Below, in pieces: positions 1 to 8,201 of a stretch of DNA of 64,000 bases (positions are counted from its first letter, which is position 1; every line of letters starts with the position of its first letter). This DNA comes from Deinococcus malanensis. GTDB lineage: Bacteria; Deinococcota; Deinococci; Deinococcales; Deinococcaceae. The position numbers and the translations under genes are program-made. Location of the stretch: the NCBI RefSeq assembly GCF_014647655.1, contig NZ_BMPP01000011.1:62001-126000 (forward strand). Direction: 5' to 3'. The notes under the pieces were generated by a model that saw nothing but the letters and a program-made list of their open reading frames with translations, was not told the DNA's origin and made no database searches.

Positions 1-701
1 ACGGGAGCCGCCCCGTCACCCACCGGCTGTACCACCGACGATTCGAGCAGTTTGCGCAGCTTGAAGGTGATGCCGCGCGCCCGCTCGACCTCGGCCGGCA
101 GCAGGGTGCCCTGCGTCTGCGCCTCGTCGATCTGGGTCAACAGGGTCTCGAGGCGGCGCACCTCGCGGCTGCCCATGCCCTCGACCCGTTTGAAGGTGGC
201 GCGCAGTTCGGCCAGGTCCTGGGCCTGGGCGACCAGGCCTTCTTCCAGGCGCCGGGCCATCCCGGCCAGCAGGGTGTGGCCCTCCTGCACCAGCGCGCTG
301 ATATCGCGTCCGCCCTTCTCCTCCTCACGGGCCACGCCGATCAGGCCGCGCAGGCGCTGCATCTCCGGCCAGTCGAAGTACAGCGAGAAGCGCCGCGAGG
401 CATCTTCAAGCTCCGGGAGCGGGCTTTCGGCCATGTTGGGCAGCAGGCGCTCCTGGGTGGATTTCATCAGCTCGTTGAGCACCTCGGACACCCGTTTCTT
501 GGCCAGGGGCGCAGGAACGCTCAGCTGCAGACGCTTGAACACCTCGCGCTTGAGGATGTCTTCGAGGGTTGCGACATCCAGGTCACCGACCGATTTGCCG
601 CGGCTCTGGGCAGCGTCCTGCATGATGCGCTCGAGCGCGCGCGGCGAGACAAGGTCCCCGAGCATCTTGATCGGCAGACGTGACAGGCCACCCGAGGTCA
701 T
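1..701 (-). CDS. Conserved hypothetical protein, 3' end outside window; third gene of roadblock operon
   Basis: The first about 233 residues are present; the C-terminus lies beyond the left edge. No known family is recognised. Residues about 10-80 form a helical module starting around MLGDLVSPRALERIM that aligns without gaps to the N-terminus of the roadblock protein encoded at 2385-3110. After it come charged, probably helical and coiled-coil segments (residues 90-220) with no signal peptide or membrane segment, so a cytoplasmic protein is likely. The ATG at 701 lies 43 nt after the stop of the membrane-protein gene, which fits one transcript for the three genes. Function unknown; a scaffold or partner of the roadblock protein is inference. 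Confidence 0.75.
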   Translation of the reverse strand, partial: MTSGGLSRLPIKMLGDLVSPRALERIMQDAAQSRGKSVGDLDVATLEDILKREVFKRLQLSVPAPLAKKRVSEVLNELMKSTQERLLPNMAESPLPELEDASRRFSLYFDWPEMQRLRGLIGVAREEEKGGRDISALVQEGHTLLAGMARRLEEGLVAQAQDLAELRATFKRVEGMGSREVRRLETLLTQIDEAQTQGTLLPAEVERARGITFKLRKLLESSVVQPVGDGAAP

Positions 702-744
702 GCGGCGCTCCTGTGGGTCGGGGTCATACGGCGGTTAGTCAGGG

Positions 745-2388
745 TCATAGGTCATCATCCCAGTCCAGGCTGGCGTCCTGTGTGTCATTCTTCGCGCTTG
801 CCCCTCGGCCCAGCAGGCCGAACTGCTCACACAGCCCCCGGAAGCCGAAGGCCAGCAGGCCGATGGCCCCAGCCGTCAGCAGGGCCCACATCGGCAGGGC
901 GTAGGCCCCCTGCGACAGGCTGAAATTCAGCAGGCTGCGCAGCGGCCCGACCCCCAGCAGGTCACCCAGTCCGCCCAGCAGGCCAAACAGGCCTTCGAGC
1001 AGTGTGGGCAGCAGCAGCAGCACCAGCCCGCCCGCGATGGCCCGCCAGTAGGTGTTGCGCCCACCGAAGGCCAGGTTCAGCAGGTACAGAGGCACGACCG
1101 ACAGCAGGGCCAGCAGCAGGAAGGTCAGCACCCGCACCCAGCCGCTAAAGCCGCGGGCCACCCCGCCGGAGACCCGGTCCAGGACGCTGGCCGGCTGCCC
1201 GGCTACTGTACGTTCGAGGTTGCTCAACCCACCGATCAGAGCCTGCACATCCGAGGGCCGCAGCACCGACCGGGCCCCGGCGCTGCGCACATCAGCGAGC
1301 AGACGGTCATAGCCCGCTGCCCCGCGCAGCGACGAGGGGGCTCCAGCCAGCGCCCGTTCTGCCTGGCCCAGCTGCGCCCGCGCGGTGTTCAGGTCCGCGT
1401 GACTGGCGGAACTCAGGGCGCGTCCTAATGCAGCGTAGGCGCCGTTAAGCCCGGCGGGCGCCGCGATGACCGTGATGTTGCCCGGCGCCGTGTCTGCCGC
1501 CGGAGAGGCTGGAGGCACGGTGGCCGGCGTGGAGTTGGCGGCTGTGGCTGGATTGGAAGGGCTGGCTGACCCGGCAGGGGTGCCTGCGCCCTGCGCTGGG
1601 CTGGCCGCCGGTGCAGCGGGCGTGGCTCGCCGGTCAGGCGGGCTGACCAGGGTCGCATTCAGCGCCCGGGTGCCGGCCCGCAGGGTCGCCAGCGACTGGT
1701 TGAGCGCCGCCGTGTCGCCGCCCGTCAGCTGCCGCAGGGCCTCTCCGAACTGCGCGACCTTCAGGGTGGTGCCCGGTGCGTCCTGCACCACCGTGAACCA
1801 GCCCGTGGCCCGCACCAGATTCAGGTACGAGGCGGTGCTCTGTTCGGCGCGGGTGCCCTGCAGCGCCGCACTGACCTTCTGCGCCGCCGTGCGTTGCAAC
1901 CTCCAGGCCACGCGCTCCAGGTTACCGGCACGTGCGTCCTTTATGACGGCCTGCGCGGCCGCGCCCTGCAGACCGAACTCACGGGTCAGCAGCCTCAGCT
2001 GCGCGCTGCCGTTGGCCGGCTGCCCGCCCAGTCCGGCCAGGGTCTGGTCGTACAGGGCCTTACGCATCAGGCCACGCGCCAGCTGTACCTGCGCCTGCAG
2101 TTCAGCCGGCGTGCGGGCCAGCGAGGCGCGTGCGGCACCCAGTGAATCTTCCAGCCCCGAAACGATCTGCCGGTTGCGCAGCGTGGGGGCCAGGGTGTCG
2201 AGCGCCTGCTGCGCGCGGTCAAGCTGCGTCAGCGCCGCAGCAGCGGAGGAGGACCGCACTGCTGCTGCCTGATCCAGGCTGGCGGCCAGCCGCCCGTAGG
2301 CAGTAAGATCCTGCGCCCCAGCCGACCCGGCCCCAGCGACCAGAAGGGCCACGTGCAGCACGCTCAGGCGCTGAAGGGGGCTGGTCAT
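745..2388 (-). CDS. Exported helical protein with C-terminal membrane segments
   Basis: 547 aa. The start at 2388 overlaps the upstream stop in an ATGA and gives a signal peptide (residues 1-25, ending GAGSAGA). Then follow about 240 residues of Ala/Gln/Leu-rich helices, a Pro/Ala/Thr/Ser-rich linker (about 255-310), a second helical region, and three hydrophobic segments between about 420 and 535. The tail is acidic (DASLDWDDDL). It looks like a large extracytoplasmic domain tied to the membrane with a short cytoplasmic end. No known family is recognised. Its tight coupling to a roadblock protein suggests that the pair works together at the membrane; this is inference. A longer start inside the upstream gene is open but gives no signal peptide at the N-terminus. 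Confidence 0.85.
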   Translation of the reverse strand: MTSPLQRLSVLHVALLVAGAGSAGAQDLTAYGRLAASLDQAAAVRSSSAAAALTQLDRAQQALDTLAPTLRNRQIVSGLEDSLGAARASLARTPAELQAQVQLARGLMRKALYDQTLAGLGGQPANGSAQLRLLTREFGLQGAAAQAVIKDARAGNLERVAWRLQRTAAQKVSAALQGTRAEQSTASYLNLVRATGWFTVVQDAPGTTLKVAQFGEALRQLTGGDTAALNQSLATLRAGTRALNATLVSPPDRRATPAAPAASPAQGAGTPAGSASPSNPATAANSTPATVPPASPAADTAPGNITVIAAPAGLNGAYAALGRALSSASHADLNTARAQLGQAERALAGAPSSLRGAAGYDRLLADVRSAGARSVLRPSDVQALIGGLSNLERTVAGQPASVLDRVSGGVARGFSGWVRVLTFLLLALLSVVPLYLLNLAFGGRNTYWRAIAGGLVLLLLPTLLEGLFGLLGGLGDLLGVGPLRSLLNFSLSQGAYALPMWALLTAGAIGLLAFGFRGLCEQFGLLGRGASAKNDTQDASLDWDDDL

Positions 2389-3110
2389 GCGCTCACCTGG
2401 ACCTGCCGCAGTTCCACCAGCAGACGGCCCACATTGACCTGGGGCCCAGCCACGACCGCCACGCAGTAGGCACCAAGGGGCCGGACGCACACGGTCTGAC
2501 CGCCCAGTTCGGCGGCCATCAGGCTCAGGCCCTGCTTCTGGAACAGCATGGCAGTGGCCGCCACCGCCCCACTGAGCCTGGAAGCGTCCTGTAGGGCTCG
2601 CATGCTCAGTACTTCGCCGCTGGAACGGCAGATCATGATGCCCTGCACGCCGTTGAGCCGGGCCAGTTCCAGAATCAGCGCCTCCTGCTCCTGGGGGTTT
2701 TCAAGGCGGTAGCTGCGGGCGATCAGGCCGCTGGTGTACTCGGGATCGTCGAATTCGAAATCGTCTGCCGAGAGATTCAGATCCACCCAGCCTCCGTGGG
2801 TTACCTCTGGGCTTTCGTCCCACGCGGCGTAGGGCTCCAGTTCCTCAAACAGCGTAGGGGCTTTGGGGTACTGCGAGGCCAGCTGAGCGGACAGGCGCTG
2901 CAGTTCCTGACGGGCACGGCCGGCCGGCATGGCCGAAGACAGCCGCGTGAGCAGCGACCCGGACAGAACTTTCTGCATTTCCTGCGCGGTTACTGTATCT
3001 GGCTGAACATTCTGCTCCCGCAGCGCCGCGCGCAGCATGGTCTCGGCGGCCCGTTCGGATACAACGCCTGATAAGGCGCGCGCAATCATGGTGTACACGG
3101 CATTGGTCAT
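2385..3110 (-). CDS. Roadblock/LC7 domain protein
   Basis: 241 aa, cytoplasmic. Residues about 130-241 look like a roadblock/LC7 (MglB-like) fold: EALILELARLNGVQGIMIC, then a Ser-Gly turn, SGAVAATAMLFQKQGL, and a last strand pair ending VNVGRLLVELRQV. Roadblock proteins usually dimerise and regulate small GTPases or act as scaffolds; no GTPase gene is visible here. Residues 10-80 carry the helical module shared with the protein at 1-701, and an acidic linker (about 95-130) joins the two. First gene of a three-gene operon; its stop overlaps the next start (ATGA). A TATACT -10 box lies 14 nt before the start. The exact partner is unknown. Confidence 0.85.
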   Translation of the reverse strand: MTNAVYTMIARALSGVVSERAAETMLRAALREQNVQPDTVTAQEMQKVLSGSLLTRLSSAMPAGRARQELQRLSAQLASQYPKAPTLFEELEPYAAWDESPEVTHGGWVDLNLSADDFEFDDPEYTSGLIARSYRLENPQEQEALILELARLNGVQGIMICRSSGEVLSMRALQDASRLSGAVAATAMLFQKQGLSLMAAELGGQTVCVRPLGAYCVAVVAGPQVNVGRLLVELRQVQVSA

Positions 3111-3124
3111 GAGAACCTCAAGGA

Positions 3125-3130
3125 AGTATA
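3125..3130 (-). promoter_or_regulatory. -10 box of roadblock operon
   Basis: TATACT on the minus strand, 14 nt before the ATG at 3110, so transcription would start about 8 nt before the codon. A GAGG motif lies between. No good -35 hexamer is seen at 16-18 nt. Confidence 0.45.
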
Positions 3131-3169
3131 AGAGGACGTTACTTACATTTTTGTCTCATGCACAAGGTC

Positions 3170-4597
3170 TTAGCATCTTCCAGACGGCGCTGCAGCGCCT
3201 GCTATACTCCCGTCGCCTGTGCCTGAGCCAGCCACGCACTCGTAGCTCAGTTGGATAGAGCAGCCCCCTCCTAAGGGGCAGGCCACTGGTTCGAATCCAG
3301 TCGAGTGCACCACATGCAGGACGAAGAATCCCCCGGAACTCCGGGGGATTCTTCGTCCTGATTTCTGGTCGTTGCCCAGACGGTCTTTTTCAGGCTGACT
3401 AGGGGAGACCCTGGACGCCTGGACTTTACTCCTTAAGGTCAGCCAGTCGAGCAGCACGCGTGCTCCACCCGCTTTCGTAGGCATATACCACACGAAGAAC
3501 AGCAAGCGCAGGAGCCAGCCCAGCCGGCCAGTGAACTGCAGGCCCTTGAGTTCGGTGATGCCGTTGCCTACCGCGAAGGCCGCGCCCTGGCCCAGACCGC
3601 GGTAGGCGAAGGCCCGTGGGCTGCGTCCACGGATCGTGCGGCCAATGTTGCTGCCGGCGCACATGCCATGCTTCATGGCCCACAGTGCATTGGTGGGGCA
3701 GGGTTCGCCGGTGACGGGATGAATGACGTGTGCGGCGTCTCCGCCAGCCCAGATGTTGGTGTGTCCCACCACCCGCAGGTGCGAGTCGGTGAGCAGTTGG
3801 CCGCTGGCATGGCGGGGCAAGTCGTTGAGACCGGAGATATCCTGCGCACTTACCCCAGCCGTGACGAGGATCAGATCGGCAGCGACGAAGGTGCCGTCGT
3901 TCAGCCGCGCGCCAAGGGAAGTCAGTTCCTGAACCCGCACCTCGGTTTGTATCTCGATGTTCCGGGCGCGGAGGGTCCGTTCGGCTTGGTTCGCCAGGTG
4001 GTTGAATCTGGGCCGCAGGCTGGTGAGCAGCGCCGGGGTGGCTGATGCCAGCCATATCTGAAGTTCCTGCGGGGTATAGCGCTCGCGCAGGGCGGCAGTC
4101 ATCTCGACGCCAGCAAACCCACCCCCGATGACAAGGGCGCGGGCACCAGCCGGGCGCCAGGCCTCGAGATGCGCATACAGCCGGTGCATGTCTCGGCTGT
4201 CCTTGAGGCACCAGCCGTATTCGCGTAACCCCGGCAGGCGCACGAAGGGGTCGCGGGACCCGACGCCCACCAGCAGATGGTCATAGGAAAGCTCCGCGAA
4301 TTCCCCAGTTTCCTGAAGCACCTGAACGCATTGCCTGGTGGTGTCCACGTGCTGTGCACGTCCCAGAACGATCCTGGCGTGGGGAAGCACTGTACGCAGG
4401 GGTGTCAGGGTGTGCTCAACGGGAAGCAGACCGGCGAGCACCTCACCAGTCCAGCCACGAAAGGTGTGATGTGGGTCGGGGGTGACCAGCGTAATCCGCA
4501 CCCGTCCCGCGCGAACGTCGGCACCGACAGTGCGCATCAGGGCCCGGTAGGCATCGATATTGACGAAGCCACCACCAAGGAGGACGACGTGGGTCAT
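3170..4597 (-). CDS. NDH-2-like NAD(P)/FAD-dependent oxidoreductase with aberrant C-terminus
   Basis: The frame encodes 475 aa. Residues 1-395 match type II NADH dehydrogenase-like flavoproteins: FAD-binding GGGF at 8-11, NAD(P)-binding VIGGGFAGVEM at 156-166, and the second FAD motif NIWAGGDAA at 281-289. The C-terminus near residues 360-385 is hydrophobic, as in membrane-associated NDH-2. The family usually ends near 390-400 residues. Here the frame continues for about 80 codons through the terminator hairpin and antisense to tRNA-Arg. A stop in the neighbouring frame at 3426 would give a normal end after a one-base change near residue 385, so a C-terminal frameshift is likely. The start overlaps the stop of the broken reductase gene (ATGA). 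Confidence 0.75.
   Translation of the reverse strand: MTHVVLLGGGFVNIDAYRALMRTVGADVRAGRVRITLVTPDPHHTFRGWTGEVLAGLLPVEHTLTPLRTVLPHARIVLGRAQHVDTTRQCVQVLQETGEFAELSYDHLLVGVGSRDPFVRLPGLREYGWCLKDSRDMHRLYAHLEAWRPAGARALVIGGGFAGVEMTAALRERYTPQELQIWLASATPALLTSLRPRFNHLANQAERTLRARNIEIQTEVRVQELTSLGARLNDGTFVAADLILVTAGVSAQDISGLNDLPRHASGQLLTDSHLRVVGHTNIWAGGDAAHVIHPVTGEPCPTNALWAMKHGMCAGSNIGRTIRGRSPRAFAYRGLGQGAAFAVGNGITELKGLQFTGRLGWLLRLLFFVWYMPTKAGGARVLLDWLTLRSKVQASRVSPSQPEKDRLGNDQKSGRRIPRSSGGFFVLHVVHSTGFEPVACPLGGGCSIQLSYECVAGSGTGDGSIAGAAAPSGRC
3203..3208 (+). promoter_or_regulatory. -10 box of tRNA-Arg
   Basis: TATACT on the plus strand, 27 nt before the mature 5' end of the tRNA. No convincing -35 hexamer accompanies it. 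Confidence 0.45.
3236..3312 (+). tRNA. tRNA-Arg (anticodon CCU)
   Basis: A complete cloverleaf can be folded: acceptor GCACTCG pairs with CGAGTGC, D arm GCTC/GAGC, anticodon stem GCCCC/GGGGC with loop CTCCTAA (anticodon CCT), and T arm ACTGG-TTCGAAT-CCAGT. CCA is encoded at 3310-3312. It reads the rare AGG codon. A TATACT box lies upstream and a strong hairpin follows at once. The neighbouring minus-strand oxidoreductase frame crosses the whole gene. Confidence 0.97.
3317..3360 (+). terminator. Terminator hairpin after tRNA-Arg
   Basis: Perfect inverted repeat with 20 bp in each arm and a 4-nt loop (AACT), starting 5 nt after the tRNA CCA end and followed by ATTTCTGG. The U-tract is short, but the stem is unusually long. 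It could stop transcripts from both sides. Confidence 0.75.
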
Positions 4598-5672
4598 GCC
4601 AGGCTCAGCTGCGGCGAACGAGGAGCAGGCGTGTTCAGCGGACGGCTGAAGCTGTGGGGCGGGGCGATGTGGAAACCCAGGTGTGAATACCGCTGCGCAA
4701 GGCTGACCATATGCTCTGCCTGATCCACCGTGGACGCACCGATCGAGAAGTGTCCCCGGTGCCCGCTGAGGCCCAGCAGCAGGGTCTCGGCCAGACAGGC
4801 GTAGGCAACGCCGCGGGGCAGACCGATGCTGCCCCGCATGTAATTGCCTGGGATTTCAACCAGTCCACCATCCAGGATGGTGACGTCCAGACGGGTGTCG
4901 AGCAAAGACGCGTCGGTGTTGCGTGGCTGGGTATCGTCAAGGACCACTGCGCCGGGCTTAAGGTGTTCGCTGCGCAGAACAGCGTCGGTTGCACTGGTAA
5001 GCAGCACAACCAGATCTGCCTTCCGCACGTCGCTCATATCCAGGGTGGCGTGCGCGTCGGCCCCACCGCTGACCAGATCATCTCGCAAGGCATGAAGTCG
5101 CTGCGCGTTGCGGGCCACCAGGGTCAGCCGACCGTGGTGACGGCGCGCAAGCATACGCGTCAGGCAGGCCCCCACGCTGCTGGTTGCACCCACCAGGGCG
5201 ATGTGCGCCCCGGCCGGATCAGAGGTGTAGGCCAGGGCTTGCTGGACCCCTGCAGGGTCATGGCCGCCGTAAACGCATTGCCATTGGTGACGCCGATATC
5301 GGTACGGTGCGCCAGGGTTTCGCCGCCCCCGGCTGCCAGAGCATTGAGACCACCCAGTCCGACCGTTTGGGCCCCCAGGTCGCGGGCGCGGTCCACCGCG
5401 GCCTCGAGTTTCGCCTGCACTTTCGGGCGAGGCAGATGCAGAAGTTATCCCGCACTGAGAGGCACGGTAATCAGGTGGGCAGCCACCTCCTCTGGAGCGT
5501 CGGTGTAGCGGATCTGGCCGGTCACGAGCGGCGGTACCGGAAGGTGTTGCAGGCCAGCCGTGTAAATCCCGTTGGGAAGCCGCGCCAGCAGCGGATGAAA
5601 CAACTGCCCAAGGTCAGCGGCGACGTTGACCCGGGGATGAATCAGAAAGGCAACAGGATGGCGGTTCTTCAC
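4594..5672 (-). pseudogene. Broken acyl-ACP-reductase-like Rossmann protein gene
   Basis: Three segments read as one protein. The first (5672-5448) begins MKNRHPVAFLIHPR and ends at an in-frame TAA (5445-5447) where CAA/CAG would continue the protein. The same frame goes on to about 5250 (AAVDRARDLGAQTVGLGGL, then TDIGVTNGNAFTAA). Near 5248 a run of four G looks one base short, and the third segment continues in the next frame (ALVGATSSVGACLTRMLARR, a Rossmann nucleotide-binding site). The order resembles long-chain acyl-[ACP] reductase-like proteins that make fatty aldehydes from acyl-ACP, but the substrate is not shown. It was translationally coupled to the oxidoreductase downstream. Intact length would be about 359 aa. 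Confidence 0.7.
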
Positions 5673-6564
5673 CGTTTCATAATGGAATCTTTATAAGAAC
5701 TTTTCCACAAAACTTGACCATGACAGGACCATCTGTCGTTCAGGACACCAAAAAACCTAAACGGCCCTGCTATTATGGAGCGATAGGCTGACAGCTTCGT
5801 AGGGGACCGTGATGTGAGCTCAAGTGAGCCGCATGTCACCTGACGGTCCGGTTTTCATTCAGGTGGACGTTGCAGACTGGCCCGGTGGCGTCCGCCCCGG
5901 CAGGTGGCGCGGGGCCAGGCCTCCCGGGAATTCCAGAAGCGACCGCAGCGCCAGTGCCGGTCAGCTCCACGGCAGGACCACGGTGGTGTCCTGTGCTGGG
6001 GTTGCTTCCGCCATCTGCTGCACCGCAGGGTATGGTGCAGTGGTGGGCAGCCGAGCAGCAAGCAGCTGACCGGTGGTCCTCAGCGCGAAGCCCTCCTCCC
6101 CGGTGCGGGGACCTGGCCCCGGAATCGGCCCAGACCGCCAGGAAGGCAGGTCAGGAGGCGTCTTCCTTCAGGGTCCTCGGGCGTGAGCTGGGCGCTGAGG
6201 GTCCCGATCAGAAGATCCCTGTTATGGAGCGTGAGCAAGGCTCCTGCGGCAGCTTCACCACTTACATCACCCCGCAGCAGGAGTGTAAGCAGGCGTTTCT
6301 GACGGTGTCCGCGGCGCAGGAGGCCGCGGACGCGCTGCGTGACGATGAGCCTGCCAGCGTCCTGACACTGACAGAGGAGCTGGGCTGGCCGCGGGCCCAG
6401 CTCCTCTGCAGCCGGTTCCACACAGTCCAGGAACTGTCGTCCCCGACGGTCGTACTAGGCATATGGAAGATCAACATCACGCTGGGGTCGGAGGCTGGGG
6501 CGCACGTCCCACAACCGTGACAGATGGCGGAGTGTTTGGCCCCACAGCATGCTTTTCTGAAGAC
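5673..6564. other. 892-nt region without a convincing gene
   Basis: An AT-richer part (5673-5800) lies upstream of the broken reductase gene. From 5870 to 6520 a plus-strand frame stays open and from about 6300 to 6440 has high-GC third positions (for example AAQEAADALRDD), which looks like coding sequence. It has no recognisable domain, no good ribosome site, and an unlikely N-terminal half rich in Pro/Gly/Ala. A decayed gene is possible. No RNA gene or repeat is seen. Confidence 0.3.
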
Positions 6565-7728
6565 ATGCAAACCTGGAAACTGGGCGCCCTAATGGGCGCG
6601 CTGATGTTGGCGTCCTCCGCGCTGGCCAACATCGAGGATGACTTGACCACCGTCGTGAAGTTCGGTCCCCGCGTGGCCGGTAGTGAAGCCAACGAAAAGG
6701 CGCGCGCCTACTTCGAGGCACAGTTCCAGGCCCTGGGCTACACCACCCGCCGGGACGTCTTTACCTACCCCCGTTTCGATGATCTGGGCTCGGACGTGCG
6801 GCAGGGAACCCAGACACTGACTGGCCGGGCGCTGGAAGGCAGCACCGGCGGGGGGGTGACCGCCAGGGCCGTGCGGGTTCCGGGTGTGGGCACGCCCGAG
6901 AACTTCAGGGCAGTCAATGTCCGTGGTCAGGTGGCGGTGGTGCAACGTGGCCAGATTCCCTTCCTGGAGAAGGCCAGGAATGCCCTGGCGGCCGGCGCGG
7001 CCGGGCTGATTGTGGTGAACACCGAGGCCAAGGAACTGCAGGGCCGTCTGGGTGAGCGGGTGGAACTCCCGGCCCTGGCGGTAACCAGTACAGCCGGCGC
7101 GGCGCTGCGCAATGGCCAGCCCGTCACCCTGAATGTGCGGGTGCGCGACGGCGAGGTACGCGGCGTGAACGTCGTGGCGTTCAAGTCGGGCGTGACCCGT
7201 CCTGAGATCCTGTTTGGCGGGCACATGGATTCGGTGTTCCGTTCCCCGGGCGCCAATGACAACCTGTCAGGCACGGCGGCCGTGGTGGAGATCGCGCGGC
7301 GCACGGTCAATACCCCGATGGGGCAGCGCAGCTACTTCGTCCTGTTCGACGGCGAGGAGGACGGCCTGCGCGGCTCACGCGCCTTTGTCAAGGAGAACCC
7401 GGCGCTGGTGCAGGGGCTCAAGGCTATGTTCAACTTCGACATGGTGGGCGTGAACGTGACGCCGCTGAACGTGTCCGGTGAGAGCCGTCTGGTGGACATT
7501 GCGCGTCAGGCTGCCCAGATCGCCGGCTCATCCCCGGACCGGGGCGGCAGTGACCAGGCACCATTCGCGCAGATGGGCATTCCGACACTGTTCTTTCACC
7601 GGGGGCTGGACGCCAACTACCACCAGCCCAGCGACACCCTGGTCGATCCGCAACTGGTCCGGGCAACCGTGGACGCTGCCCTGAAAACCGCCGACGCGGC
7701 GTTGGCAGCGGTGCCTGCGGGGCGGTGA
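6565..7728 (+). CDS. Exported M28-family metallopeptidase with PA domain
   Basis: 387 aa with a signal peptide (MQTWKLGALMGALMLASSALA). A PA-like insert with GQVAVVQRGQIPFLEKARNA lies at about 105-175. The M28 zinc site is visible: HMD in LFGGHMDSV, ND in GANDNLSG, EE in LFDGEEDGLRG, D in NFDMVG, and the late His in ANYHQPSDT. M28 enzymes cleave N-terminal residues from peptides, so this one likely acts as a secreted or periplasmic aminopeptidase. The ATG at 6565 is chosen because it starts the signal peptide; a longer frame from 6463 has none. No partner gene is adjacent. Confidence 0.93.
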   Translation: MQTWKLGALMGALMLASSALANIEDDLTTVVKFGPRVAGSEANEKARAYFEAQFQALGYTTRRDVFTYPRFDDLGSDVRQGTQTLTGRALEGSTGGGVTARAVRVPGVGTPENFRAVNVRGQVAVVQRGQIPFLEKARNALAAGAAGLIVVNTEAKELQGRLGERVELPALAVTSTAGAALRNGQPVTLNVRVRDGEVRGVNVVAFKSGVTRPEILFGGHMDSVFRSPGANDNLSGTAAVVEIARRTVNTPMGQRSYFVLFDGEEDGLRGSRAFVKENPALVQGLKAMFNFDMVGVNVTPLNVSGESRLVDIARQAAQIAGSSPDRGGSDQAPFAQMGIPTLFFHRGLDANYHQPSDTLVDPQLVRATVDAALKTADAALAAVPAGR

Positions 7729-8000
7729 TCCAACCAGAAAGTGGTTCTGCTGAACCAAGTGGTCCTGCCTCACGCCGCATATCGGTCTGAAGAGTAAGCA
7801 TTTTCTGGGAACTGCGCAGCGTGAAGGATTCCTGACGTTGAGTAGTTCCCACCCCCTTACGCCTGTTTCGCTCGCAGCCCTAACGAGCGCGCAGATTACT
7901 TCTCAATGTTCACCCTCTTTTAAATGGGTGCAGGATACATTCCGCCCATCTATCAGCAGCCCGGTTAATTGGCGTTGATCTGCTGCAGGTGCCGCACCTT

Positions 8001-8201
8001 CTACCAGAGGTATTCATGCAGGGCGGATTCACTATCAAACGTCTTTTCAATATCCAGATGCCCCCGCTTGTGGGAATACAGGCTCCATTTACCGTCAACC
8101 TTCCCCAGCAGATAGGTATCCGGCATAAACGAGTCAGAGTCGTAGAGGCTGGGAGATACGCCGGCATTGGTCAGGTTCTGGATCAGCTCTTCACGGGTCA
8201 T
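8001..8201 (-). CDS. Small protein, candidate immunity protein of TNT toxin
   Basis: 66 aa, beginning MTREELIQNLTNAG. It follows the TNT toxin domain with an 11-nt overlap. The pattern of a short N-terminal helix, LPDTYLLGKVDGKWSLYSHKRG-like strands and a last helix with SESALHEYL is similar to small immunity proteins found next to polymorphic toxins. The assignment rests on context and general pattern, not on a recognised family signature. The frame is intact although the toxin gene is broken. A longer start at 8261 would lie deep in the toxin gene and has a basic, unlikely N-terminus. Confidence 0.6.
   Translation of the reverse strand: MTREELIQNLTNAGVSPSLYDSDSFMPDTYLLGKVDGKWSLYSHKRGHLDIEKTFDSESALHEYLW

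Noticed and set aside
3426..4211. Second minus-strand frame inside the NDH-2-like gene
   Set aside because: Arg/His/Pro-rich shadow frame. Only its last few codons matter, as the probable original end of the oxidoreductase.
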